The position numbers were made by a program, and so were the translations under genes. A stretch of 64,000 nucleotides of DNA. Origin: Clostridiales bacterium (GTDB lineage Bacteria; Bacillota; Clostridia; Peptostreptococcales; Anaerovoracaceae). The stretch lies in contig CP042469.1 of assembly GCA_015243575.1 (NCBI GenBank), positions 3,996,929-4,060,928 of the forward strand. Reading direction: 5' to 3'. Positions 8,129 through 17,210 of the stretch are shown piece by piece (position 1 is the stretch's first letter; the number at the start of each line of letters is the position of its first letter). The notes under the pieces are model-generated. The model saw only the letters and a program-made list of their open reading frames with translations, had not been told where the DNA came from and did no database searches.

Positions 8129-8926
8129 TTGGGAAAGAAAAGAAAATATGTTTTGCCGGTCTTTTTTTTGGTTGTCTTTGCAGTCTCGTCACTTTTGCTT
8201 CTGCAGCAGTTCACAGATGAGTTTGGGTATCGCGCCATGCAGGAACGATTAAAGGCACAGACAGAGAAGGAACAGGAGAATGCGGGAGAAGGGCTGGGGT
8301 CAAAGGATGAGGCTGGAGGAGACGATGGTTCTGGTCGGGCGATCCTTCCCCGATACCGCGAAATTTACGAGAATAACAGAGAGTTTGCCGGCTGGATCAG
8401 TATCGCAGACACCACGATCGATTATCCTGTGATGAAGCCGGAGACGGATAATGACTATTATCTCACCCACAGCCCGGAGGGAAGAAAAAGCAAGTACGGA
8501 GCGATCTATCTTGACGTGAAGTCTGACTTGAACAACGAAAAAACCAATTATCTGATCTACGGACATTATTTTCGGGATGGAAGCATGTTCGGCAGTCTTC
8601 AGAATTATAAGGAAGAGAATTACTTTACAGAACATCCATATATCAAATTTGATACCATCTATGAAGAGGGTACCTATGAAATCCTGGCGGTCTTTTTATC
8701 AAAGGTGTATCAGAAAAATCAAGATGTATTTAAATACTATCAATATACCGATATTACAACCCAGAAGGATTTCGAAACCTATGTATCCGAGGTAAAGAAG
8801 CTGGCGCTTTACGACACAGGAGTCGATGCCGAATATGGGGATTCGCTGATTACCCTGTCCACCTGCGATTACTGGACAGAAAACGGAAGAATTGCGGTGG
8901 TGGCAAGAAAAGTCACGAAAAAATAG
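8129..8926 (+). CDS. srtB: Class B sortase
   Basis: A 265-residue membrane-anchored transpeptidase. It starts at a TTG behind gaaaggag (8112-8119). A signal-anchor span covers about 7-27, followed by a hydrophilic Glu/Gly-rich linker and the sortase fold. Catalytic residues are visible: His146 (YLIYGHYF), Cys246 (TLSTCDYW) and Arg254 (NGRIAVV). The GSMFGSLQNY stretch after the histidine is typical of class B. These enzymes attach proteins with an NPQTN-like signal to peptidoglycan. No protein in this window ends in a clear sorting signal, so the substrate lies elsewhere. It stands alone between two cysteine-synthesis genes. Confidence 0.92.
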   Translation: MGKKRKYVLPVFFLVVFAVSSLLLLQQFTDEFGYRAMQERLKAQTEKEQENAGEGLGSKDEAGGDDGSGRAILPRYREIYENNREFAGWISIADTTIDYPVMKPETDNDYYLTHSPEGRKSKYGAIYLDVKSDLNNEKTNYLIYGHYFRDGSMFGSLQNYKEENYFTEHPYIKFDTIYEEGTYEILAVFLSKVYQKNQDVFKYYQYTDITTQKDFETYVSEVKKLALYDTGVDAEYGDSLITLSTCDYWTENGRIAVVARKVTKK

Positions 8927-9060
8927 GATTGCACACCAGATGGATGTATGATAATATACACTAAATTAAGAAATCATATCTGACAACTATGAAATAAAAG
9001 CTGCACAGATAAGGCAGCTAAGATATTGTGATGTGTATCTATCTGACAGAAGGTGATGAA

Positions 9061-10029
9061 ATGAGTTTTGATTTTAAGAACCAGGTGGAAGACCTGGTTT
9101 CCCAATTATCAGAGAGCTATAAAAGAGAACAGTATATTATCCCCCAGAGTCTTGGACCGCTTCCCAACAAGGAAGTTGTGATAGAAATATCTGAGATTCT
9201 CAGAAGATTGATCTTCCCGGGTTATTTTGAAAAGAGCAATTATATGGAAGATCTGAGGGAGTACCATATTGGAGAGCTTCTGATTCGTGTTCGCGGGAAA
9301 TTGACGGAACAGATTAGTTTTGCACTGCGCCACCAGGCCAGCAGCCTGGAGGATTTTGAAAGCGAAGATCTGGAAGAAAAGTCAGAGCAGCTATGTTTTC
9401 AGTTCCTGGAAACGCTGCCTAAAATCCGAGAATACCTGGCGACGGATGTTCAGGCGGCATATGACGGAGATCCAGCCGCCGGAAGCAAAGATGAGATAAT
9501 CTTCTCCTATCCAGGGGTATTTGCAGTCAGCATTCATCGGCTTGCCCACGAATTGCAAGCGTTATCGGTTCCACTGATTCCAAGAATTATGAGTGAATAT
9601 GCCCACAGTATAACGGGAATTGACATTCACTCCGGCGCCAGCATCGGCAAGTATTTCTTTATCGATCATGGCACAGGCGTTGTAATCGGAGAAACGACGG
9701 TGATCGGTGACCACGTCAAAATATATCAGGGAGTGACCCTTGGAGCCCTGTCCACAAGAGGAGGACAGAATCTACGCGGTGTGAAGCGTCATCCAACGAT
9801 TGAAGCTGATGTCACGGTTTACTCCGGCGCTTCTATCCTCGGTGGAGATACCATGATCGGAAAAGGTGCGGTAATCGGAAGCAACGCCTTTATTACAAAA
9901 TCCGTTCCCGGAGGAACAAAGGTAAGTATCAAAAACCCTGAGCTCGTATTTGTCAATCAGCCGGCAGCTGACGGAAAACAAGAACTGACTGACAGCAAGC
10001 AAGAACTTATTTTCGACTGGATCATATAA
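9061..10029 (+). CDS. Serine O-acetyltransferase (EpsC/CysE type)
   Basis: A 322-residue acetyltransferase making O-acetylserine, the substrate of the nearby CysK. The ATG at 9061 follows aaggtgat; an alternative in-frame start at 9028 adds an unlikely 11-residue leader. A helical N-terminal domain leads to hexapeptide repeats forming a left-handed beta helix (about 195-300: [44 protein letters not shown]). The catalytic histidines of the family fall in IDHGTG and KRHPTI. It lacks the typical C-terminal Ile needed for tight CysK complex formation in E. coli only in the loose sense that it ends WII; whether that tail binds CysK is unknown. Confidence 0.92.
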   Translation: MSFDFKNQVEDLVSQLSESYKREQYIIPQSLGPLPNKEVVIEISEILRRLIFPGYFEKSNYMEDLREYHIGELLIRVRGKLTEQISFALRHQASSLEDFESEDLEEKSEQLCFQFLETLPKIREYLATDVQAAYDGDPAAGSKDEIIFSYPGVFAVSIHRLAHELQALSVPLIPRIMSEYAHSITGIDIHSGASIGKYFFIDHGTGVVIGETTVIGDHVKIYQGVTLGALSTRGGQNLRGVKRHPTIEADVTVYSGASILGGDTMIGKGAVIGSNAFITKSVPGGTKVSIKNPELVFVNQPAADGKQELTDSKQELIFDWII

Positions 10030-10092
10030 CAGATCAGCAAAGGCTGCCCAAATTATTTGTCATAACAAGCCCTCTCAAAGAATACATTATAG

Positions 10093-10119
10093 CAACGAAC
10101 AGTAGAACGAACAGTAGAT
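10093..10119. repeat. Short direct repeat before the SPOCS/LysM gene
   Basis: The stretch aacgaacagtaga occurs twice back to back immediately upstream of the ribosome site. It is probably a slippage duplication. Confidence 0.4.
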
Positions 10120-10135
10120 AGAGGGGGATAATGCG

Positions 10136-12469
10136 ATGACGTACGAAAAAAACCCGTTAGAATTTGAAGGGATTCCGGATTTCGCTTTGCAGCCTGCAAA
10201 AGAAGCAGACGAATATAGTTACCATTACATGCCCAAAGGCGTCAACAGCCGTTTTGATCCTGCGGCATATGAAAGAGTGCTGCATGAAACCGCCAAGCAG
10301 GCAGCGGAGACTGAGCAGGTAGAAATCCCTGTTTTTCAGGATGAACAGACCTTCGCGGGCTACGATGACACTTCAGAGAATACCGCAGCTCAAGCGGCGG
10401 TGGCACAGGTTGCGGCGCAGGATGCCGCGGAAGGTTTTCCTGCATATGGCGAACCGGCTTTGGAGGCAGTCCCGGAGGTTATTCCCGTTTCTTTGGAAGC
10501 GGATAATGTTTCGGAGAGCTCGGAAGATGCAGCCCTTGCAGCTACCCAGACAGAGGATGCGGCCATTCTGGAGGAGGTTTCTCCTGATGCCGCTCCGGCA
10601 GCGGCAGATGTCCTCGAGAAAGGAGCTGGGGCTGATGAAGAAGCAGCAATGGAAACGATCACTTTCACTGAGGCCATCAAATCGAAAAATTGGCCGGACT
10701 TACCTTTTGCGTTTGCCGACAAGGAAAAGAAATCGGAGGCGATCCATAATTTTACCGCGCCTTTTGCAAAACGTCCGGTACTTCAGCCGACGCCTGTTCC
10801 CAAAGCAGTTCCTGTAAAGGCACCGATTGTGGGAAGTTTGATGAGCAGCAAGCTGAAGCTTGTAGATATGAAGCAGAAGAACCCGCTTCGCGTAAGCCTG
10901 GAAGAGGATATTCTGGTTCCTGATGTCAAACCTGATCTGGCTAGAATTTTGACCATGGATGGCAAGGTTAAGCTTTCCGACAGGGAAATCCATACCGGAC
11001 AGACAGAAACGGATTCCGTGCGAATCACCGGAGATTTGCTGCTGCAGACACTTTATGTACCAGAGACAAATGCTGACGGTGATCCTATCGTCGCAATTGA
11101 ATCCAAAATACCGTTTAAAAATGATGCAGAAATGAAGGCGGGACCCTATTCGGATCTGGCCGTTGTTCCCAGCGTCGAGTCAATAGATTTCACCGTTGTG
11201 AACGAAAGAAAATTCAGGGTAAGAGCTACCATCGTTTTTCATCTGAAAGAATACAGCAATGTAGATATCGAAGTCTTTGAAGGACTCAGAGACGAAGAAG
11301 TCCAGATGCTGAAGGAGCGGATCAAGCTCACTGATGTAGCTCTGAGAAAAACTGAGACGACAGAAATTAAAGATGATCTGGCACTGAAGGAAAATATGCC
11401 GGAAATATCAAAGATACTGAAATATGATGTCAGCGTGGTAGAAAACCATAAGCAGATCACGAAAGAGAAAGCAGTGATCAATGCATCTGTTAATTGTAAT
11501 ATTTTGTACCTAGGGGCAGAGGGAAACAACGACGCGGCGGCAGCCGATGCCGGAGCCCAGGAAGATAATTCTACGGCGGTTCCGGTACTGTACCAGGGAA
11601 AGACAGAATTTACACAGTTTATTAGACTGGACGGAGAACACAATCCCGGTGATCAAAATCCTGCAGGAAGCAAAATCAACTTCAATATCTCTTCGTTAAA
11701 TCTAACTGCAAAGGAGGACGGAAACGGAAAAAGAGGCCTTTTTGAATTGGATATGAGCGTGGATACCGGCTTGGAACTCTACAAAAACGTAGAAAAGGAA
11801 GTTGTAACCGACGTATACCATCACAAAAAGGATGTTCAGTTTGATACGGATGAAATCGGAGTGTTGACTCTTGGCGGCAGCGGAGTTGCTGAAATCTCCG
11901 CCCGTGAGATCATCAATGTTCCGGATCGGTACGGAAGCGTCGATAAGGTCATTTATGTCAATGGGACCATTAAGGAGAAACGGTCCACGATCGAGCAGAC
12001 CAAGAGTGTTGTAGAGGGAACGGTTAATGTCAGCCTGATCTGCACCTCTGCGGATGAGAGAAAAACAATCTTCAGCATCGAGCAGGAAATCCCGTTCCGT
12101 AGTGCTATGGAAATTCCCGGAATCACACCGGATATGACGGCGAATAATGATATCGCGCTGAAGGAAATTTGGTTTGACAAAATTAATAATAAGCAGATTG
12201 AAGTGAATGCAGGAATTCTGGTCAATACCGTAGTAGCCACGCAGGAACGGCATCAGCTTGTGAAAAGTGTCAGCTTTCTGGATAGCCCTCAGGATAGTAA
12301 CCCAGTTCCAGGTATTATTCTCTACATATCAAAAACAGGAGACACCATCTGGAATATTGCGAAAAAATATCGAACTACCATTGATGAAATCAAAAAAATC
12401 AATGATTTAGAATATGGAAAGGAGATTAACCCCGGTACGAAACTTTTGATCGTAGCCAAAAATTATTAG
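10136..12469 (+). CDS. SPOCS (DUF3794) and LysM domain protein, SipL-like spore coat morphogenesis factor
   Basis: A 777-residue protein. Residues 1-about 235 are low-complexity, Ala/Glu-rich and probably disordered. Three SPOCS-type (DUF3794) segments follow between about 240 and 710 (LEEDILVPDVKPDLARILTMDGKV..., QIEIP/EIPFRS and VINVPDRYGSV-like motifs). A LysM domain closes the protein (about 729-775: YISKTGDTIWNIAKKYRTTIDEIKKIN). In Clostridioides difficile, SipL has SPOCS plus LysM domains and links SpoIVA to the coat. Function here is inferred from that family. No signal peptide, consistent with action in the mother-cell cytoplasm. spoIIR directly follows. The start is the ATG behind agaggggg; an ATG five bases earlier stops at once. 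The long acidic N-terminus looks unusual. Confidence 0.85.
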   Translation: MTYEKNPLEFEGIPDFALQPAKEADEYSYHYMPKGVNSRFDPAAYERVLHETAKQAAETEQVEIPVFQDEQTFAGYDDTSENTAAQAAVAQVAAQDAAEGFPAYGEPALEAVPEVIPVSLEADNVSESSEDAALAATQTEDAAILEEVSPDAAPAAADVLEKGAGADEEAAMETITFTEAIKSKNWPDLPFAFADKEKKSEAIHNFTAPFAKRPVLQPTPVPKAVPVKAPIVGSLMSSKLKLVDMKQKNPLRVSLEEDILVPDVKPDLARILTMDGKVKLSDREIHTGQTETDSVRITGDLLLQTLYVPETNADGDPIVAIESKIPFKNDAEMKAGPYSDLAVVPSVESIDFTVVNERKFRVRATIVFHLKEYSNVDIEVFEGLRDEEVQMLKERIKLTDVALRKTETTEIKDDLALKENMPEISKILKYDVSVVENHKQITKEKAVINASVNCNILYLGAEGNNDAAAADAGAQEDNSTAVPVLYQGKTEFTQFIRLDGEHNPGDQNPAGSKINFNISSLNLTAKEDGNGKRGLFELDMSVDTGLELYKNVEKEVVTDVYHHKKDVQFDTDEIGVLTLGGSGVAEISAREIINVPDRYGSVDKVIYVNGTIKEKRSTIEQTKSVVEGTVNVSLICTSADERKTIFSIEQEIPFRSAMEIPGITPDMTANNDIALKEIWFDKINNKQIEVNAGILVNTVVATQERHQLVKSVSFLDSPQDSNPVPGIILYISKTGDTIWNIAKKYRTTIDEIKKINDLEYGKEINPGTKLLIVAKNY

Positions 12470-12507
12470 ATGGAACCTTTAGGTAAAACGGAAACAGATT
12501 GTATAAA

Positions 12508-12564
12508 ATTCCCTCTCCATGGGCAAGATTACTATTGAAAATCTTAATCAGGGGAGGGATTTTT
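12508..12564 (+). promoter_or_regulatory. Hairpin that can enclose the spoIIR ribosome-binding site
   Basis: attccctctcc (12508-12518) can pair, with small bulges, with ggggagggat (12551-12560), which contains the spoIIR ribosome site. An inner stem aagatt/aatctt (12525-12530, 12540-12545) supports the fold. T residues follow at once, so it may also end transcription of the preceding gene. Confidence 0.5.
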
Positions 12565-12565
12565 A

Positions 12566-13462
12566 TTGGGATTAAGAAGAAGGCAAATCAGAATCTTGTT
12601 TCTTTTAATGATCTGTATCATCGTTTACAGCGCGTGGACGGTTTACAGCAGTCAAAATAAATTGAGCAATGATGATTTCATAAGGTTTCACGTTATTGCA
12701 AACAGTGATTCAGTCTCTGATCAGCAGCTAAAGCTGAAGGTGAGAGACGGTGTCCTTGCAAAGATCAACAGCGAGCTGGTCAAAGCGGCTATGGCTCAGG
12801 AAATGGATACATTCCTAAATCCTGAAAAGGATTCCGCTCCGCCTCAGCCATCCGGTGACAAAACAGTTCCTTCGGGGTCATCCTCGTTGTCAGGCCTGGC
12901 AGGCCGCTCCCAGCCGAGCGTTTACGCGGCTGAGTCTTCAGAGGAGACTGCCCTGAAGAAAAACAATACAGCTGCCGGCGAGGCACGGGTAAGCCTTAAC
13001 CTGGAACAATCCAGAAAGTACATTCAGGACAATCTGAGGGAAATCGAAAGCACAGCAGAACGGATCATCGCTGAAAACGGATATGATTATACGGTCAAAG
13101 CAGAGCTGGGCGTGAAATGGATTCCTCGGAAAGCCTACGGAGAGGTCATATTTCCTTCCGGAAATTACGAGACGCTGAACATAACCATAGGAGAAGGAGA
13201 AGGCCAGAATTGGTGGTGTGTCCTGTTTCCACCGCTTTGCCTCATTGGAGCAGAATCAGATGACGACAAGAAATCAGCAGAGGAAGCCCAGGAGCTTTAT
13301 AAGGATATCCTGCTGGATCATAAATATGACCCGCTGATGCAGGAATATGACGAGCCGACAACGCTCAAACTTAAGTTCAAAACATTGGAATTACTCGATA
13401 AACAGAAACGGGAAACTTCAGATGCTGAGATTGAGACGAAAAAAGGCACTGAGAGGCACTGA
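12566..13462 (+). CDS. spoIIR: Stage II sporulation protein R
   Basis: A 298-residue signal protein made in the forespore and secreted to activate SpoIIGA, which processes pro-sigma-E in the mother cell. The start is TTG at 12566 behind ggggaggg. An N-terminal hydrophobic span covers about 7-26. The family core is visible in FIRFHVIANSDSVSDQQLKLKVRDGVL (about 34-60), the VKAELGVKWIPRKAYG...FPSGNYETLNITIGEGEGQNWWCVLFPPLC block, and the C-terminal region. A Ser/Pro/Ala-rich stretch of about 60 residues (roughly 85-145) appears inserted between these, making the protein longer than the roughly 220-residue B. subtilis form. Confidence 0.93.
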   Translation: MGLRRRQIRILFLLMICIIVYSAWTVYSSQNKLSNDDFIRFHVIANSDSVSDQQLKLKVRDGVLAKINSELVKAAMAQEMDTFLNPEKDSAPPQPSGDKTVPSGSSSLSGLAGRSQPSVYAAESSEETALKKNNTAAGEARVSLNLEQSRKYIQDNLREIESTAERIIAENGYDYTVKAELGVKWIPRKAYGEVIFPSGNYETLNITIGEGEGQNWWCVLFPPLCLIGAESDDDKKSAEEAQELYKDILLDHKYDPLMQEYDEPTTLKLKFKTLELLDKQKRETSDAEIETKKGTERH

Positions 13463-13484
13463 CTTCTAAAATAATAAAGACGAG

Positions 13485-13548
13485 AAAATCCGCAGTATGA
13501 GAGACAGTTTCAAACTTTGAAACTGCCCCAATACACGGATTTTTTTAT
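13485..13548. terminator. Bidirectional terminator between spoIIR and the lipoprotein gene
   Basis: Outer arms aaaatccg (13485-13492) and cggatttt (13536-13543) enclose an inner hairpin, cagtttcaaa (13505-13514) with tttgaaactg (13516-13525). T residues follow on the plus strand and an A-rich stretch precedes it, so it can serve both convergent genes. Confidence 0.7.
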
Positions 13549-13630
13549 TCTTCTCCTATTTCCCCCAAATTCCATAAACCTTTTTGGGCCAGCCAGATCT
13601 AATTTGCAACTGAACTATGGAGTCTTGCCG

Positions 13631-14389
13631 TTACTCCAGGATACGAATCGTATCAATGACCTCATTTCCATCCTCATCCGTTACAGTTGTAAACATGATT
13701 ACAGAGCCTTCCTTAATTTCCGATAAATCAATTTCGGTCTCTTCCTTATTGTTTCCCATCGTCACCTTTAAATCCGACGATAAGCTAAAGGTAACTTCCC
13801 CGCCGGTAAACTGAATTTCCCCGCCGCCTTGACCTGGTTCCTGCCGGTTTTCCCCACCGCTTTGATCAGTAGCTTGATCTTGCTGCCCCGGCTGCGAGAA
13901 TCGTTCCGGCTGAGCAGGTTGCCCTGAAGGAGTACCCGAATCACTCTGACCACCATTTACTGCAGCACCCGAGGTAGGGGGCTGACCGCCTTCCGGAGGA
14001 GCTCCACCGCCTTCCGGAGGTGTGGCTCCGTCTTCGGGAGGTGTACCGCCGCGTCCGCCTCCTCCGCCTCCAGGGCCTCCGCCTTGAGGCGGCTGGCCTT
14101 CAGGAGGAGTAGCTTGCGCCGCTGTGCTGTCATCTGCTGCCAGAAGGCTGGTACGAACTGCTGCTGTGGCGGCAGAGCTGACTTCGTCTGAAGAAGCACC
14201 GTTCTTTTCTGGTGTATCGGCCAAAATTAAAGTGATTTGATCTCCGTCCAATGAGACCACCTTTGCCATAGTCTCCTTTTGCTTCTTAAGTACAGAGACT
14301 TCACCTCCCTCGTCTTTGGCGCATGCTCCCAGAGATGCTGCAATCAGCGCGACCGCCAGAATGCAGGGAAGTATCTTTGACTTTCTCAT
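13631..14389 (-). CDS. Gly/Pro-rich lipoprotein of unknown function
   Basis: A 252-residue secreted protein. The ATG at 14389 is preferred because aaggag lies about 11 bases upstream; the in-frame start at 14410 overlaps that site. Lipobox SLGAC gives Cys23. After it comes a short segment (TMAKVVSLDGDQITLILAD), then a long low-complexity tract (about 85-190) of GGGPGGGGGGRGG and TPPEGG-type repeats, then a small C-terminal part (FSLSSDLKVTMGNNKEETEIDLSEIKEGSVIMFTTVTDEDGNEVIDTIRIL) that looks like a beta-rich domain related to the segment near the N-terminus. It is transcribed divergently from the MacAB-like operon, whose adaptor also ends in a Gly-rich tail. A link to that efflux system is inferred from position only. 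Confidence 0.75.
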   Translation of the reverse strand: MRKSKILPCILAVALIAASLGACAKDEGGEVSVLKKQKETMAKVVSLDGDQITLILADTPEKNGASSDEVSSAATAAVRTSLLAADDSTAAQATPPEGQPPQGGGPGGGGGGRGGTPPEDGATPPEGGGAPPEGGQPPTSGAAVNGGQSDSGTPSGQPAQPERFSQPGQQDQATDQSGGENRQEPGQGGGEIQFTGGEVTFSLSSDLKVTMGNNKEETEIDLSEIKEGSVIMFTTVTDEDGNEVIDTIRILE

Positions 14390-14635
14390 ATTATCATAAC
14401 TCCTTTCCAATCGGCTTTTTCCTTTGCTCGACAGTTCCTAATGATAAAGGATGAATATGACGCTTTTGTGAAGGCGCTGTGTCACGTTGGTAAATTAATG
14501 AAAATAAAAGGCAGTTTTTGCCACGACTTTTAAGATCTGCCCACACAGTTCTCACGAAATGAACACAAAGAAACGATACTATGAAATCATCAAAGATTGT
14601 GAAATAAAAATGTGTGGGAAAGTGAGGAACAGGAC

Positions 14636-16414
14636 TTGGGGCAAAACATAGAAAAAGAGATTTTGAAAAAGCGGCTCTCTAAATGGATTGACCGGTTAGA
14701 GGCATCAAAGGCCGCCGCAATTTTAACCAGCTTAATTGGAAAAGTACCATTTCTGAAGAAAATCAATCAATTGAATTACCGAAAGCGAAGAATCGTCTGC
14801 ACTTCTCTTTTATTAGTAATCCTAATAGGAGCATTCGCCGCGGCAACCGGATTTTTTAAGGGAGATAAAAACGAAGTATCTTACACAGAGCACGAGGTGG
14901 CAAAAGGGGACGTCACCGTTGTCATCAGCGGTGAGGGTACTGTCTCACCGATAGAACAGTATTCTGTCATAGCGCTGGTGGAAGGGGATGTGCTGGAAGA
15001 TACGTTCCAGGAGGGGGACCCAGTGGAGAAAGGTCAGACCTTATATCGAATCGATTCCTCCGATATGGAAAAAACACTTGAAAAAGCAAATATCAGCTAC
15101 GAGAAGGCACAGATGGAGTATCAGGATAGTTTGGAGGCATATCAGGGACTGACGGTATCCGCGCCTATTTCCGGGCGGGTTACAGACGTGCTCGTAGAAA
15201 AAGGAGATAACGTGTCCAGCGGGACGAAAATAGCAACCATTGTAGATGACTCCAAGCTGACGGCAAAGGTTTCTTTCGGCACAGCCGATGCAGGCAGTCT
15301 TTCTGTGGGCCAGACCGTAACCGTTACGATTGAAAATACCTTCGAAGAGCTGAAGGGAAAAATCAGCAAAATATATAGTTCAAAAAGGGTTTTAGAAGGA
15401 TACATAGAAGTAAAGGATGTGGAAGTGACAATTGACAATCCGGGGGCGCTGGATAGCGGCACTTATGTCACAGTAAATGCAGGAGGGATTGACTGCTACA
15501 GCGGCGCCCAGCTGGAAGGGGGAACGGAGAAGATCGTAACAGCCAAGACTTCGGGCCTTGTGTCAAAAATTCTCGCATCCTCAGGAGAATACCTGACAAA
15601 AGGGGATGGCATTCTTCAGCTGACAAACGATGGGGCAGATAATACGCTGAAATCAAGTCAGTTCTCATTGAGGGAATCTCAGCTATCCTATGAAAGCTCG
15701 CAGGATCAGCTGGACGAGTATAATGTCACTGCTCCTATTTCCGGCACAGTCATTGAAAAGGATATCAAGGCGGGAGATACTCTGGAATCATCAAATTCCG
15801 GCTCGACAACGCTTTGTGTCATCGCTGATATGTCAGTAATGACGTTTACCATCAACGTCGATGAACTGGACATTGCTCAGCTTGAGAAAGGCCAGGAAGT
15901 CAGCATTTCAGCAGATGCGCTGAGTGACAGAGATTTTACCGGATATGTGGATAACATTGGGATTTTGGGAACGTCCTCCGACGGAGTTACCTCCTATCCA
16001 GTAAAAATCGTAATCAATGATGCAGAAGATTTATGGCCGGGAATGAATGTATCGGCAGAGATCATCGTCGATTCTGCGAAAGATGTACTCCGTGTTCCAG
16101 TCACGGCAGTGAACCGGGGAAATACGGTATTGGTCAAGGGTGCAAAAGGTGATGAAAAAATCAATCAGAGCAGTGCCCCCGACGGTGCCAAATACGTTCG
16201 GGTAGAAATGGGTTTGAATGATGAATCCTATATTGAAATCAAAGGTGGATTGTTAGAAGGGGATATCGTTTTGGTGCCTGAAGTGAAAAGCTCATCGGCA
16301 GAATCGAGCTCACAGCAGCAGAGGATGCCAGCCGGAGGAATGGGCGGCGGCCCCACCGGAGGCGGCGGCGGAGGCACTGGAGGACCGCCATCCGGCGGCG
16401 GCCGCGGAATGTAA
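14636..16414 (+). CDS. Efflux adaptor (HlyD/MacA-YknX family)
   Basis: About 592 residues. A TTG at 14636 is preferred because gtgagg lies 8 bases upstream; a GTG at 14612 is possible but has no ribosome site. A cytoplasmic basic segment leads to one transmembrane span (about 54-75). The exported part has two lipoyl-like half motifs (GDVLEDTFQEGDPVEKGQTLYRID and APISGTVIEKDIKAGDTLESSNSG), a second lipoyl-like APISGRVTDVLVEKGDNV, and the beta-barrel region (FTINVDELDIAQLEKGQEVSISADALS). It ends in a Gly/Pro-rich tail (GGMGGGPTGGGGGGTGG). In Gram-positives such adaptors work with a MacB-like permease; ATPase and permease follow with almost no spacing. Substrate unknown. Confidence 0.88.
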   Translation: MGQNIEKEILKKRLSKWIDRLEASKAAAILTSLIGKVPFLKKINQLNYRKRRIVCTSLLLVILIGAFAAATGFFKGDKNEVSYTEHEVAKGDVTVVISGEGTVSPIEQYSVIALVEGDVLEDTFQEGDPVEKGQTLYRIDSSDMEKTLEKANISYEKAQMEYQDSLEAYQGLTVSAPISGRVTDVLVEKGDNVSSGTKIATIVDDSKLTAKVSFGTADAGSLSVGQTVTVTIENTFEELKGKISKIYSSKRVLEGYIEVKDVEVTIDNPGALDSGTYVTVNAGGIDCYSGAQLEGGTEKIVTAKTSGLVSKILASSGEYLTKGDGILQLTNDGADNTLKSSQFSLRESQLSYESSQDQLDEYNVTAPISGTVIEKDIKAGDTLESSNSGSTTLCVIADMSVMTFTINVDELDIAQLEKGQEVSISADALSDRDFTGYVDNIGILGTSSDGVTSYPVKIVINDAEDLWPGMNVSAEIIVDSAKDVLRVPVTAVNRGNTVLVKGAKGDEKINQSSAPDGAKYVRVEMGLNDESYIEIKGGLLEGDIVLVPEVKSSSAESSSQQQRMPAGGMGGGPTGGGGGGTGGPPSGGGRGM

Positions 16415-16424
16415 GGTGAATGCG

Positions 16425-17210
16425 ATGATTCGACTGGAAGATGTCTATAAGATTTATCAAATGGGAGACAATGAGGTCCGTGCCATAGACGGTATTACAA
16501 TGGAAATCAGAGAAAATGAGATGGCGGCTATCATCGGGCAGTCCGGTTCGGGAAAATCCACCTGCATGAATATCATTGGCTGTCTGGATGTGCCCACACA
16601 GGGGAAATATTATCTGAATGGGCAGGATGTCAGCCTCATGAATGATGATGAACTCGCAGATTATAGAGGAAAGACCTTGGGATTTATTTTTCAGCAGTAT
16701 AACCTGATTCCAAAGTTAAGCGTTCTGGAAAATGTGGAGCTGCCATTAATTTACCAAGGAATACCAGAGAAAGAGAGAATTGAGCTGGCTGTCAGAGCGC
16801 TGGAAAAAGTGGGGATTGCAGATAAAAAACTGAATATGCCATCCCAATTATCAGGGGGGCAGCAGCAGCGAGTATCCATCGCCAGAGCTCTTGCCGGAAA
16901 TCCTTCTATCATCCTCGCGGATGAGCCCACGGGAGCATTGGACTCCAGAACCGGCAGAGAGGTACTGGAATTTTTACAGGCACTGAACGAAGAGGGAAAT
17001 ACGATCATCTTAATCACCCATGATATGGGCGTTGCCGAAAAAGCCAAACGGATCATCCGAATTTCCGACGGCAGGATTGTTGAAGACAGCGGGCACAGCG
17101 TTCCTGAGCAGATCGGGGTAAAAAGCCATGAACATGCGGGTGAACGGAAAGGATCCATCAAGGGAGGCGCGGTGCCAGCGTCTGGAAGGGAGGCACTGCA
17201 TGAATTTTAA
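16425..17210 (+). CDS. MacB-type ABC transporter ATP-binding protein
   Basis: A 261-residue ATPase of the MacB/LolD family. The ATG at 16425 has aaggtga 5 bases upstream; a GTG at 16416 overlaps that site. Walker A GQSGSGKST, signature LSGGQQQR, Walker B IILADEPTGALDS and the H-loop ITHDM are intact. A C-terminal extension of about 35 residues beyond the usual end overlaps the permease start by 11 bases, which indicates translational coupling. It powers export or mechanical signalling by the adaptor/permease pair. Confidence 0.93.
   Translation: MIRLEDVYKIYQMGDNEVRAIDGITMEIRENEMAAIIGQSGSGKSTCMNIIGCLDVPTQGKYYLNGQDVSLMNDDELADYRGKTLGFIFQQYNLIPKLSVLENVELPLIYQGIPEKERIELAVRALEKVGIADKKLNMPSQLSGGQQQRVSIARALAGNPSIILADEPTGALDSRTGREVLEFLQALNEEGNTIILITHDMGVAEKAKRIIRISDGRIVEDSGHSVPEQIGVKSHEHAGERKGSIKGGAVPASGREALHEF

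Noticed and set aside
10341-10817. Arg/Pro-rich frame of 158 codons
   Set aside because: Frame-shifted reading of the low-complexity N-terminus of the SPOCS/LysM gene.
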